DNA of 64,000 nucleotides from Nymphaea colorata (lineage: Eukaryota; Streptophyta; Magnoliopsida; Nymphaeales; Nymphaeaceae): contig NC_045143.1 of assembly GCF_008831285.2 (NCBI RefSeq), forward strand, positions 21,574,313 to 21,638,312, written 5' to 3'. The notes under the pieces are model-generated. The model made no database searches and was not told the origin of the DNA. It saw only the letters and a program-made list of their open reading frames with translations. Positions 47,128 to 59,130 of the stretch are shown piece by piece. Positions within the stretch are counted from its first letter, which is position 1; the number at the start of each line of letters is the position of its first letter. A program made the translations under genes and the position numbers.

Positions 47128-50100
47128 TAGAGATTGTAAAGAAATGAAAAATGAGGCGTATGTGGAAAATAAAAGAGAATGTTACCTTTCATAGCCAGCG
47201 GATCCCAGATTGAGCCTTCAATCTTTTTGTAGAACTGTACCCCATCATGGCCTTGTAGAGGTTGAACTCATCCCGGGCGAATCAAAAGATGACTTTGATT
47301 TTCCGATGGACCATTGCTGGATCTCCTATGAGAAGAAAGTTGTACAGGAGACAAGAAGAGTGACAACCTTCAAAAAATCACCCAAAGGATCAACGAGAAG
47401 CAAATCATGAAAAGAATGAGAAGAGGGAGAGGGAGCATACCTTGACGATCCAAGAGAGAGGGAGGGGTAAGGTTTAAAAGCAAATTACTGTGTCTGTATC
47501 CAGATCGTGTTGGTTAAACATAAACAGTTTCTATTAATCGCGTCCAGACTGTATCCCATTAATCACAATGTTAATCACTTGGTTGCACTTTTATCACATG
47601 AAAAATACGTACATGATCGGACCTTGTGGGATGGCAAATAAGAAATGAAAGGACTAAAGAGTACTGTAATATATATGCGATTAATGAAGCCAAGATCAGA
47701 CAACATTCAACACACCTAAGTATTCCACGAAAACTATTTGTCCACATTCTTCATTAGATAAAATTTTTTATTAATTTTAAAAATTTCTTTATATATATAG
47801 AAAATATATTATATATTTTTTAATTACAATTTAACCGGGTTGCCCCGACACCCACCCTGCTGCGTTACCCTCTTATTGCATCTATTTGTTGATAAAATGT
47901 TTACCAATAGACTGATTATCCCGATCTTAAATCTGACCGCTTATTAATGTAACTAAGGCTGATTAGTCCTTTCATCCCTTTGTAAAATCAATGTAAGGGC
48001 ATGTTATGTCATATCCACATATCAGATATGTGAATTTCAATCCAGAGTAATCAAACTCCCCCTAAAAAGAATTTACTTTTTGCGAACCGATTGTTTAGTC
48101 AACAGTGCAAAGATCCAATGGTGACTGGAAAAACCACCATCACCATCCCCAATGCTTCCAATAAGAAGTTGGCTTAACAATGTTTTTGACGGTTAGCTAC
48201 ACTAAGTTGTTGGCTTTTGCATATAACGAGCTTCGATCCTTTCTTTTTTTTTCTTTGTGAAACTTTTATAACTTTGAAAGAGTGCCCGTAAGTTCGTTTT
48301 GACTTTTCCGCTTCTTTATAATTCCTTAGTTGGTTTATGTATAACTTTTCTGTCTTAAGAAAATAATGCAAATCTCCAATGCATTAACGGGTGAAGGAAA
48401 ATCGATAAAAATATTAGATGCCTATAGTGATATCCCAAATGACATAAAAATAGGTTCTTGTATTCTATGATATTAGAAAAACTATGATAGTATTTTTAGT
48501 TTCATATTTGCATGGACCAATCTTGAAAAGGAATTCAAAATTTTGGTTATTTTCTCATTTTTCAAGTTAATTTCAACAAAAATCAGGAAGAGGCTAATTA
48601 GTGCACTGTTTTGGTGTAATCCACCCCAAACACAAACAGTGGACCCTCAGCTTGGAAAAAAGTCTTCACTCTTGACCTCATGGTGTTCCATTCCTTTTAT
48701 TAATACGACTTGTTGTAATAACAACATCGTAAAACTTGTAACATGACCCGTATGATTGAAAAGTTAAATGTGAACCAAAAACAAATTTAAAAATCATAGC
48801 TAAACTAAACTTTTGAAAAAAATTTAATTTAGAAATATACAAAAGCAGAAAAAAATTCTATGAAAATAATGAATTCAATAAACATCAGCAAATAAAGACA
48901 TTTGTATGTTATTTACAAAATATACACTTTCATTATAAAAAATAAAAACATTGACACCTTAAATTGCTTTTAATCTTTAAATTGATATCAAACCATCAAA
49001 GATTCTAGTAGCTGTCAATTTTGATTTTTCTTGTATTTGAATCTTGTTGTAAAAATCACGTGCTATATTTTTATTAAATGAAATCAACTCGAAATGCTAC
49101 TTTTTTTCCCTTTATATGCGTAACTCTTGCCTATTGTATCCAGTTAATCATGAGTTCGAAACCTATTTCCGAGATTTCATGAGCATGGGAACCTCTCTAA
49201 TTTGCAAAAGAAGGGGTCAGGATCCTCTTTCCATAAAGAAAATATTGAAAGTGCAGTGGATTAAACATCTTTAATTATGACACTGTTTCTGAAAAAGTTA
49301 GAAATGTTTGGGGTGATTTTGAAATTCTCATAGAAGAAGGGGTTAAGGACCTTTCTACCTGACTTCTTTTATTGTTCTCCATATGTTCTCTCTCCTCAGG
49401 TCTTCTTGATCCAACAGTGAACTTCCATGACATGAACCTTGAACTTTCGTGAGATTCTAGCCATCTCCGGCATCCGACGGGGTCTGGCGACATTTGATTA
49501 CTGGTGGTTTCAAATGACCGCCATGTCACCATGATAGGAGGGTGAGACCGCCTCATGGTGACGTTCTCTCGCAGGCATGGTGGCACCCAACTTCTTTAGC
49601 TATTACCATAGCAGAGGCAAGATCACAGCTTTCTGACGAATGGTGAGGTGGATGAAGTCAAATAGGGAGGAGAGGAGCACTGGCAAACCCCAGACGGTGG
49701 ATGCCCTGATCATCTTTTATTAGGGAACGCCGAAGCAAAAAATCAAAAAATCAAAATTGAAAACAAAGAGCTTATATTAGCTCCGGCAGATGCAGGGGTT
49801 ATTTGCTTCCTCCCAGAAAGGGAAAATAGAGCATACAGAAAAGAGAAGGACAAGGTGTCATACAGCAAGGGAACTAGGTATGTTTTTGTTTTCTATTGTT
49901 TTTTTTTTTTTTTTGGTTTCAACCCCTTTCTTTTTCATTTTGTTCATTATTCCACCAGCCGAGCAGAGATGTTCTCTACTTTTCTTAGTGTATTTTTTTC
50001 TCTCACTGATTTAGTAGTCGATCTTTCTTTTACAAATTAGGCATTCTTTACCTCCTGGCCACAGAAAAGCAGTAAATTTGGCCGATAGCAGATTGTGCCA

Positions 50101-51464
50101 TCAACGGTCCTCTTCTTCTTGAGCAAGACAGAAACCAAATCTACTCAATTAAGAATGGTATTATTCATGCTTCGCAAAGCTACTGAGATTATATTGACCA
50201 AGGGTTCAACATACTAGTCTCACACACCAAAACAGTAAAGTTTCTTGTTTCCTTCCTTTTCCTTCTTTAATTATTAGCATACAGGAGACACCAACTTTGT
50301 CTATAGCCTGATCAGCCTCAGCTGAATAGGATCGGATCAATGGTGTCATGAATCATGATGCCTGCTTTTACTGTTTTTTCCATTTTTTTATGCTTTTTTT
50401 AATGTTAACCTATCTTGTCTTGTATTTTCTTTTTTTTTTTAACTTTTTAGACAAATATCATGCATGCATGTTTGGTTGGTATCTGCTATATCTAACATAA
50501 CTAGTATACATCTAAACTCATAACTGCAGTCTTGTGCTGCTCAAAGGCAAACTCTGCTGCACAGGAACATGGCAAACTTTGTTGCTTTTTGTTAATTCAG
50601 AAGGTCTAAAGGATACTACTTCTTGTTAATTTATTTCATCTTAGAAAAACTCACAAAATTTTTCATTATTTTTATGTGTTATGAGAAATTTATGTGATCG
50701 CGTTCTTGATGGAGAGTTTGAGCATGTTTAAGTAACATTTGGCCTGTAGTTTATCATTAGTATTAACATGCACTTTATGTTCAAATAAAGTGAGCATGTT
50801 CAAAATAAATATTTCAGTTCATCAAAGTTTTATTGCTGATATTGCCAACTCAAACACGATCTTTATGTTGATGGACCGTTGAACCCTTTCAAATAATATA
50901 TATATATATATATACATGTGCTCACACACAAACTCAATTGGGGATGGTCTGAGATTGTCCTTGGTGAACCCACGCTCAATTACATGAGGTGAGATTTTGA
51001 ACCCTTTCATGCTTGGCTGTCATATGTTTGGATTCATAAAGTATGTCTTACTAGCTTCAGCAAACCTCTGTTATAATCTAAGCTACAAAAGATCGATAGG
51101 GGATTTTCTCATCTTCATCTATTTTTTGCAATCTAGCTAGCTTTTAGTGTTGCCCTTTCCTTGTTGCAGTTCAAGTTAGATAGGTTGCTTTTTAAGATGT
51201 AGAAGGCAATGAGATTTGCTAGAGTGTAGTTGAAGCCCCAAGTGTGAATGGATCATTATGTGAAGACTTTTATTAACTATGAGGTAAATGTCTTATGCTA
51301 TTGTAGTATTAATTGGTTGCTTGTATTTGAGTTATTGCTAGTCTCATTAGTATTAACATGCACTTTATTTGCATATAAATTTTAGGCAAGTGCCCAATTT
51401 CATTGACTTGTTATATTTTCAAAATTTTAGCCAGCAATTCCTGAAAGTATACAATGTTGTGAAG
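47128..51464. other. Long AT-rich stretch without a recognised gene
   Basis: I see homopolymer T runs (49900-49914, 50432-50441), a (TA)n tract (50898-50914) and scattered short frames. None has a family signature. A GC-richer block near 49390-49580 is open on the minus strand (49586-49275) but gives no recognisable domain. A patch at 47210-47410 is open on the plus strand and is also unrecognised. Confidence 0.5.
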
Positions 51465-51820
51465 CAATGTTGTAAAAGGCGATAAGGCGAGGTGAGGTGT
51501 TGTCCCTCTAATGAGGCATGGTGAGGTGAGGCATTAATTGAAGTGTAAGCTTCAGAGACAAATTTGTGAATTATATAATATTTATAAAAGTAGCAATGAA
51601 ACTGAAAAAAAAGACTATGACACAAAGCATATCAAGAAAGAACAATGTAGAACATATGCAAACCACAATAATTTTCAAATCCAAACAAACACAATGTAAT
51701 AACATACATAGTACAAAGAGTGCTTGCATAATTGGTGCATAGCATGACCTGTCCTAAACAATTAAATGTCATAGAACTATCATTGAAAAACAAATAACCA
51801 AAACTAGGAAAACCAAGATT

Positions 51821-52552
51821 CAGATAATAATATCAGTTAAGTGAATAAGTAAATATTAAGTATTGTTGAACAATAATATAAGCAAATTGAAATATGTATA
51901 TGTACAAAAATTAAAAGAAAGTAATTCATTTGTGTAATTATCAAGTGATACTTAACAAAGTTCAAATAACATTTCTAGGCAATTGGTCAATTGTATCTTC
52001 ATGAATGTCATATTCTTTAATGGATGACAGTTCATTGTCATTTGAACCATCCAAGTATTGAATAAGTTTATCTTCTTCATCATCTAAACTCTCATATTCT
52101 AAATCTTCTATTATTGTTTTACCTTCATATAAAAACACTAACACATAACCAAATGCAACAATTAATAAAGAAAAAGGACAATGTTCTTATCTTTATTTCA
52201 AAAATTACAAACATATAGCATTACCTTTGCCAATACTTTTCTTTTGAGAAGATGAAACACTTTCTGTATTCATCTTCATATATACATGATGAAAACCAAA
52301 GAATTAAGCTTTTCTTGCTCAATGTGGTTTCTTGTTTTTGTATGTACCTATCATGTAATTGCATTAGTTAATCATTTTGATAATTATAAAAAACATTTGA
52401 ATGGTAGCACAATAAATTATTGTAAAGTTTCATTTATTTACCAAAAAGAATGAGCTGCATTTACATTCACATCCTGATGCACTATATGTATGATTGAGAA
52501 TTCTCAAAGCAAAATTCTTCAATTCTTTTGTATTTTCGCCAAAGGTATTCCC
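51821..52552 (-). repeat. hAT C-terminal block, copy 1 (left of the virus)
   Basis: It matches 58396-59130 along its whole length at roughly 95% identity. It includes the frame reading MLVFLYEGKTIIEDLEYESL (52144-51962). Identity begins at CAGATARTAATATCA and ends at GTATTCC, exactly where viral DNA starts. The sequence to its left (51465-51820) is the unique terminal part of the hAT element. Confidence 0.88.
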
Positions 52553-52684
52553 CTTATGTAGAATATAAAGAGCGAGGTACCTATAAACCTAAGGGCAAAA
52601 TGATGCCTTTAGAAACCTTAGACAGGAAAGATCTATTGAGGGTTTTCTTCTTCTCCACTCCTCTGGGGGAAAACTTTCTCTTAA

Positions 52685-52943
52685 CAGAAAAGGGGGCCGG
52701 GTTTAAGCACAAAAGCGCTGGTTCGCTTTTACAACAACATGGGAGGCAGAGGAGTGGAGAAGAAGAAAAGGAAGGGGAGTGAGGAAGGGAAATAGACTCA
52801 AGCACTTAGAAGCAAGTACTCGGTGGTGGATGGGTGAGAGGATGATCAGTAAAGACGCTGAAGTAGTGCTTATATAGGCACCAGACTTCAAAATAAATTA
52901 CAATATGGAAAAGGAATATGATTCCTTTCCAAATAAGCTAAAC
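52685..52943 (-). repeat. Pararetrovirus promoter/leader, copy 1
   Basis: It matches 57476-57736 in the same orientation, and the leader part also matches 58148-58320 in the opposite orientation. Shared landmarks on the minus strand are TATATAAGCAC, CATCCTCTCACCCATCCACC, TTGCTTCTAAGTGCTTGAGT and AAAGCGAACC. This copy lies at the 3' end of the viral coding region, as expected for a terminally redundant or tandem viral copy. Confidence 0.85.
52869..52876 (-). promoter_or_regulatory. Viral TATA box, copy 1
   Basis: TATATAAG on the minus strand in GCCTATATAAGCAC. Transcription from here would leave the virus towards the left hAT end and cross the duplicated hAT block. Confidence 0.6.
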
Positions 52944-53563
52944 ACTAGCAAACAAAAGTAGTTACAATCAAAGGAACTCAAAGGTGGACAACTGTCGTGT
53001 GTTGGATGAGGTGGAAGACGATCATGTCCTAAAAGTCAAAAAGTGCTACATTACGCTATAGTATCCGCCGTAGTGCTGCAGTGATTGCTACAGTAACCGC
53101 CTTCACTTTTTTTCAATGAGAAACCACGTGTCTTGTTACTTTTACTTTTTTGACGCATGTGAGGTTCCTTCGTCTTTATTTCTTTTGTCTTCACGCAACG
53201 TTAGAGGCTCTTCGGGATGATTTGCCTCTGGATGTGACCCAGTGCTTATCCTGTGGGGTACCTCACAGGGTAAATTTTTATTTCCAAAATTTACAAACAT
53301 AAAACCCATATTTATCCTAGAGGGTTTTTCCAGGGTAGATTTTGAAGCAATAATTTACAACACAAATCCTATTTTTAACTTGGGGGATTTTCCCAAAGAG
53401 AAGTTTATCATGTTTCTTTTCAAATGGATGATGCTTAAGTTTTACATGAAAAGCACTATACCCATGGGAAGTTTAACCATAACTTGCAAGGGCCAAGTTT
53501 TATCACTCTTGACAAACATTAGACTGCAGGGTTAAGGACTCAGCAGCTTCGTCCCTACTTCTT

Positions 53564-54874
53564 TCAGTTGTTTCCTATTTCTTCTATAATTTCATCTTTG
53601 TATTGTTGATTATAATCCCAACCTCCTTCATCACCAACATTCCCCTCATCTTCATTGTCATCTCTGTGAATGACTGCTCCGACATTTTGATGGACACCTG
53701 TCAATTCTGCAGGATTGCTGTCGTTGATTTGGCAGAAATGTTCACAGAGGCTAGGGTTTATCTGTAAGATACTATGGAAAGGAATGTAAAATTTCTCAGT
53801 AAGCCAACCATCTGCTAGGAAATTCATGTATTTCTATCTTTAGCTATTATACAAGTAGTTCTTGTCCACCGGGCATGTTGGTCTGTAGCCATTGTATAAG
53901 CTCTCCAAATGCTTCAGTTGTGAATATACATCTTCTCCAATTAAAAAAGTTCTAAGAGTTTCTTCAGGAATTTGGGTTTGCAGGGGAAAGAGTGAAGTGT
54001 ATATGTTGATCGTGATCTCCTATTTTGCTTCACAAGAATAATCATACGAGGGAGGAATAGATTCAATGTCTAAGTTAACATAGCCATAAGGCTTTATATC
54101 TCCAAGTTTAAACATCCTTCTTAACGTATATGCCAATCGCCAATGGAAATCAAGATGTTTTACCTGCTCTTCTTTAGTAACCAGGATTTGTTTTAAAAAT
54201 CCTTGTTTACATTCACAAAAAGAATCTTCTTCATGGTCGTGTTTCAGCAGAGTGAATTCCAAACCAGGCTTTCTCTTTTTTGAATCTCGTGCCACTGTCC
54301 TTAATAGATTCTGCATGTCAACTTGTTCTTTTTTTCTTGCCTTCATCACCGAACGATTGATCTGTTCCTTGACTAATGAAATATTTGGGGGAACTATCTC
54401 CCTTTTCTCTCCTAATTTTCTGATTTCTTCTTCAACATGTTCCCTGAGGATTCTGTTTTCTAATTCTAGAGCTTGTATTTATTCATTTAGCTCTTGCTTT
54501 TCTTTTTTCCACCAACTTATTTCTGCTTGGGCTGCTTTTAGGCTCCTTTCTAAGGTAAGATAAACATCCAAGCTTTGAGGTCGGAGGGGTATATGATTCA
54601 TGGGGAGTTCTGGCAGAGTTTTGGACTGAAGTTGCCTGTTCTTTAAGTTTAGATGACTGGCTAATAAAGAAAGGATTTTTGGGTATGAGGGATTTCTTTT
54701 GTTTTGCCAGAGGTTGTCTAGAAGGACATGATCTTTTAGATCAAGGGTGAGGCCTGGTTCGAAAGACCAAATTTGAATGAGGGGGAAAGATTGGTATCCT
54801 AGGTCTGGGTCAAGGGGCAACTCGTTTGTAGAGGCCATCTTGTCCTGTAACAAGAAAAATATCAAGTGAAACAA
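53564..54874 (-). pseudogene. Pararetrovirus frame downstream of RNase H, broken
   Basis: Three collinear minus-strand frames lie between RNase H and the promoter. Frame 54874-54479 is leucine-rich, opens MFHLIFFLLQDKMASTNELP and ends in a helical lysine/glutamate-rich stretch. Frame 54349-54020 is basic at its start and has a CECK pair. Frame 53827-53564 ends in an acidic tail (DDNEDEGNVGDEGG). A stop at 54481-54479 and others separate them. Some caulimovirids carry a second frame after the polymerase, which this resembles by position. I cannot name its function. Confidence 0.55.
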
Positions 54875-55149
54875 TGCATTCTATCTTGTCTACCGTGGCT
54901 ACTGTCTATGTGTAGGTCCCTTAAATGATGTTACCTAAAATCGAGAGAAGAATGATATGAAGATGCTCAAACTCTTACTTGTTTCATGGCAGCAACCAAC
55001 TGCTACATACTTAAAACAATGTCTAAAAGATTATCACTAACTTTCCTTATTTCGATGGAGAAAGCAGTGTCAAGGTCATGTAATCTTACTCTGGATTGGT
55101 CAAGATAACTTATAATTTTATTGAGTCTTCTTATCTCGGATTCATAAAC

Positions 55150-57173
55150 ATCAATGTCTCTATTCATCTTTTAGAAGTCTGCTTAGCATGTCGGCTAGAT
55201 GATTGTTTTCTCCTTTTTTGTGTTCAAATGTCACTTTATGATTTTGGTTTATAAAGGATATCCACCTTCTCTAGCTTATTCTTTTAGAATTTTTATTTTC
55301 ATAGAATTTTACAATAGCATCACAATTGGTCCTAAGTATTATTTATTTTTTGTTTAGCAAAAATATGCAAAAACTATTGAGCCCATATACTACTACAAGA
55401 ATTTCCTGATCTATACTACTGGAGAGTCCCTTTTCCTTGTATTGGCCACTGCTATATTTTCAGACGACTTCTGTCACTTTTGAAGCATGCTTGTTGGGTT
55501 TCCTTTTTAACACTGCTCCCCACCCGTTAATACATCCATCAGTTTTAATTATTAAGAAATCTGAGTCTAGGGGTAGATACATTTATGGTAAGTGTTTTAT
55601 TGCTTCCTTAACTTTTTCTATTTGTTTCATATCTTCTATATTAAAAGTCTTAACCCCAGTTTGGCGGAGTTTACTATATAATGGGTCAACCAGTTTCCCT
55701 AAGTCTTTAATAATGGTCTAGCATAGTTTACTAATCCTAAAAACCGTTGAAGGCTTTTGATGTCATGTATCTCAAATTCTAAAGCTTTTGTTCATATATG
55801 TGGTTGTAGTTTCACTTTCCCTTCACCAATTTCTACACCTAAATATTCTATGTGTTTTCTAAATTACTGTACCTTTTTACTACTGATTATAATTGCATTT
55901 CGTAAAAATTCTCCTAATACTATCTTTAAGTGGTCTATATGTTTTGGTTGGGTTTTACAATGAACGAGGATGTCATCTATATAAATACAAACAGGTCCTC
56001 TATATTGGCCAAATATCATATCCATTTTTCGTTGGAATATAACAGAAGCATTTTTTAAACCAAAAGGCATGACTAACTATTCAAAGCTTCCTAAAGGACA
56101 AGTAAATGCAGTCCATTGAATACTATCCTTATGCATTTTTACCTACCAAAATCCAAATTTGCAATCAAATTTACTAAATATTTACTGTATTGTATACTAT
56201 TGATTAATTCAGTTTTATCAGGTATATCATAAGACTCGTCTCTAGTGTTATCATTAAGTCGCCTATGGTCTATGACCATTTTCTATTTTCCACGGACTTG
56301 TTCACTATGTTTATTGACAATAAAGGCAGGACTTCTGTGAGGGCTTATACTTCTCCTTATGACTCCTAATTTCAACAATTCATTTACATGTGTCTCAAAA
56401 TCTTTGATATTTTTATTCATGACATTTATCTTTTTGTTGGAAATAGTAAATCCTCGATCTTTTATCTGTAGTATACATTCTATTTTATTAGAATCCCAAT
56501 GTTTAGTAGGTATTTCTCCTATGATTTCATCCATTTCTAATATTCTGAGCAAATCATCTATTTCTGTACCACCTGTTTCTAATTTATTATAGATTTTTTG
56601 TATATTTATAAGGTTATATTCGGGGTCTATTTCTAATTCTTCTAGGTCATCTTCTTCTTCTGAGTAAGTTAGATCTACTTTTTCTTTGTAGGCTCCTAGA
56701 ATTTTACATTTACAACCTTTATTTTTGTGTGATTTATATTCTTGTACCCGAGGAACTTTGTTGTTAAGAAAAGAAATGCCTGTTCTAGTTATGGAACATC
56801 CAGCCATATTTTTTAGAATGATATTTAGTCCTATAATGCATTTTGTACTATCATATAATTGCATATGTCTGATGAATGTCTTACGCCCTGGTTCGTAGGC
56901 AGTATGTTCCTCTTCAGAGATTCTAAAAGTTATTTTATATTTGCATATCTCTTCATCATATTTATGTAAGAATCCATCGATTTGTTCTGCCCAAAGTTGT
57001 AAGGCAGGGTCTAGGCTTCTATGATACTCTGGTGGGACTAGTGCTTCGTCTAACACCGATACACTACACTCTGTGTCTATTAAGGCATCTATTTCTAGTT
57101 TCCACTTTTCTATTTTGAATATATAAGGAATTCTGATAGTTGTTCTTCTTTGTTCCTTATGGTCAATCTTCAT
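55150..57173 (-). pseudogene. Pararetrovirus protease / reverse transcriptase / RNase H, broken
   Basis: Frame 57173-56283 holds an aspartic-protease-like site reading ALIDTECSVSVLDEALVP, where the family DTG is DTE, so catalysis is doubtful. It ends with the RT entry region (GVIRRSISPHRSPAFIVNKH). RT continues in other frames, with stops, to 56070-55864, which reads MPFGLKNASVIFQRKMDMIF and the catalytic YIDDILVH. A degenerate connection/RNase H region with many stops follows to about 55150. No integrase follows, which separates it from the gypsy elements in the window. Multiple stops and the altered protease motif show that it is inactive. Confidence 0.8.
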
Positions 57174-57212
57174 ATTTGGAAAGGTTATGGTAGTTAGTGC
57201 CCTCTCACCTTT

Positions 57213-57404
57213 TTAAAAAATTATGCCTTTACCTTTGTTGTTGGTATTCGGCACCTCATAATTCGTTGGATCTAGCCTCACTATCTTATTCTCTAAGGAT
57301 CCTATCTTTAGTTCAACTGTAGTTAATGTTCTTTCTATATCATCTATTCTATTTTCTACTACAAGGATTCGTTTTTCTATAGTATTATCTTTTCTTCTAA
57401 CCAT
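57213..57404 (-). pseudogene. Short coiled-coil frame upstream of the viral polymerase
   Basis: The 63-residue frame starts MVRRKDNTIEKRILVVENRI and shows heptad-like hydrophobic spacing through IERTLTTVELKIGSLENKIV, so a coiled coil is likely. It lies between leader copy 2 and the protease frame. Small coiled-coil virion-associated or gag-like parts occur here in caulimovirids, but the sequence is too short for a firm name. Most of the expected upstream coding region is missing. Confidence 0.45.
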
Positions 57405-57475
57405 TTTTTCTAGAATAAATTGTTATTGTCTTTCTTCCAAACAGAATTTGCATGCTTCGGTCATACAAATCTTGC

Positions 57476-57736
57476 ATCAGAGAAGGGGGCGGGGATGAAG
57501 CACAAAAGCGCCGGTTCGCTTTTACAACAGCATGGGAGGCAGAGGAGTGGAGAAGAAGAAAAGGAAGGGGAGTGAGGAAGGGAGATGGACTCAAGCACTT
57601 AGAAGCAATTACTTGGTGGTGGATGGGTGAGAGGATGATGAGTACAGACACTGAGGTGGTGCTTATATAGGCACTGGACTTCAAAACAAATTACAATATG
57701 AAATAGGAATACGATTCCTTTTCGAACAAGCTAAAC
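57476..57736 (-). repeat. Pararetrovirus promoter/leader, copy 2
   Basis: Same orientation and content as copy 1. It is joined at about 57476 directly to a region just upstream of the coiled-coil frame, with no primer-binding site, so the 3' leader and the start of the genome are deleted here. On its other side it meets opposite-strand viral sequence. Confidence 0.85.
57662..57669 (-). promoter_or_regulatory. Viral TATA box, copy 2
   Basis: TATATAAG on the minus strand in GCCTATATAAGCAC, upstream of the broken viral coding region. Confidence 0.6.
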
Positions 57737-57759
57737 CTGAACTTCAAATTATATGAAAA

Positions 57760-58147
57760 ACTAAGAGCACTATAAAAAACAACCAATTCAGTCACACTTG
57801 CTATTTCCAAAATGAAAAACATTTACTTCAAAATGAAGACACTAGTCCCATGTCTCAACAACTAAATAGTATAACCGATCTACACATTTCTTTAGCGCAA
57901 AACCTAGAATCCTACAATATAAAGAATTAGGCCTTTTGGCAACCCATATTTGATACATATAGAAATAATATTCTTAAAGAAATATTAGAAATTCAAAGAT
58001 ACCTGAAAGACTAATTAGCCACAATGTTAAGCAAAATTGGAAGCTTCCAGGAATATAAAGATAATATTGAAGTCTTACAAAAACAAACCTTAAAATACCC
58101 TCAAAATCCTAATCAAAACTATATTGAAATCATAAAATTAATAAAGC
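57760..58147 (+). pseudogene. Opposite-strand pararetrovirus coding remnant
   Basis: Plus-strand frames read LAQNLESYNIKN, FDTYRNNILKEILEIQRYLK and MLSKIGSFQEYKDNIEVLQK, a helical, coiled-coil-prone style like viral accessory or virion-associated proteins, with stops between them. It runs directly into the inverted leader copy at 58148. Assignment to the virus rests on its position between two viral leader copies and on composition, not on a domain match. Confidence 0.45.
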
Positions 58148-58320
58148 GTCCGTACTCATCATCCTCTCACCCATCCACCACCGAGTACTTGCTTCTAAGT
58201 GCTTGAGTCCATCTCCCTTCCTCACTCCCCTTCGTTTTCTTCTTCTCCACTCCTCTGCCTCCCATGCTGTGTAAAAGCGAACCGGTGCTTTTTTGCTTAA
58301 ACCCGGCCCCCATTTCTGTT
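58148..58320 (+). repeat. Pararetrovirus leader, inverted copy 3
   Basis: It starts GTCCGTACTCATCATCCTCT and follows the leader of copies 1 and 2 in the opposite orientation. It lacks the TATA box. Its first matching base corresponds to a point about 20 nt downstream of the start of TATATAAG in copy 2, close to where the viral RNA should begin. Confidence 0.85.
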
Positions 58321-58332
58321 TGGTATCAGAGC
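58321..58332 (+). other. Pararetrovirus primer-binding site
   Basis: TGGTATCAGAGC, complementary to initiator tRNA-Met, follows the inverted leader. It is the only primer site found in the viral insert. The viral match ends about 63 bases later, at the hAT duplicate. Confidence 0.85.
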
Positions 58333-58395
58333 ATAGTAGTACGCTCTTGGTGTTGCAAGTATGTTCTGCTTTTAATGAAAGTTTTTATGTGTGTT

Positions 58396-59130
58396 CAGAT
58401 AGTAATATCAATTAAGAGAATAAGTAAATAATAAGTATTGTGAACAATAATATAAGCATATTGAAATATGTATATGTACAAAAATTAAAAGAAAGTAATT
58501 AATTTGTGTAATTATCAAGTGATACTTAACAAAGTTCAAATAACTTTTGTAGGAAATTGGTCAATTGTATCTTCATGATTGTCATATTCATTAATGGATG
58601 ACAGTTCATCGTCATTTGAACCATCCAAATATTGAATAAGTTCATCTTCAACATCATCTAAACTCTCATATTCTAAATCTTCTATTATTGTTTTACCTTC
58701 ATATAAAAACACTAACACATAACAAAATGCAACAATTAGTAAAGAAATAGGACAATGTTCTTATCTTTATTTCAAAAATTACAAACATATAGCATTACCT
58801 TTGCCAGCACTTTTCTTTTGACAAGATGAAACACTTTCTGTATTCATCTTCATATATACATGATGAAAACCAAAGAATTAAGTTTTTCTTGCTCAATGTG
58901 ATTTCTTGTTTTTGTATGTACCTATCATGTAATTGCATTAGTTAATCATTTTGATAATTATAAAAAAACATTTGAATGATAGCACAATAAATTATTTGAA
59001 AATTTCATTTATTTACCAAAAAGAATGAGCTGCATTTACATTCATATCCTGATGCACTGTATGTAAGATTGAGAATTCTCATAGCAAAATTCTTCAATTC
59101 TTTTGTATTTTTGCCAAATGTATTCCACTA
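58396..59130 (-). repeat. hAT C-terminal block, copy 2 (right of the virus)
   Basis: Second copy of 51821-52552. It is continuous on its right with the rest of the transposase gene, so this is the copy in its original gene context on that side. The frame 58718-58536 differs from its partner at a few residues (EDELIQYLDGSNDDELSSIN against EDKLIQYLDGSNDNELSSIK). Confidence 0.88.

Larger units (their letters stand above)
52553..58395. mobile_element. Endogenous pararetrovirus (Caulimoviridae-type), rearranged
   Basis: The insert has two parts. The larger, 52553 to about 57736, is on the minus strand: leader, a short coiled-coil frame, a protease-RT-RNase H region, a downstream frame, and a second promoter/leader copy. 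The smaller, about 57737-58395, is on the plus strand: a viral coding remnant, leader and primer-binding site. A YIDDIL reverse transcriptase with no integrase, a met-tRNA primer site and a TATATAAG promoter fit plant pararetroviruses. All coding frames are broken by stops. No movement-protein or coat-protein signature was found, so it is also incomplete. The genus is not resolved. Confidence 0.82.

Noticed and set aside
49275-49586. 103-residue minus-strand frame as a gene
   Set aside because: No recognisable domain, no splice context, basic low-information composition.
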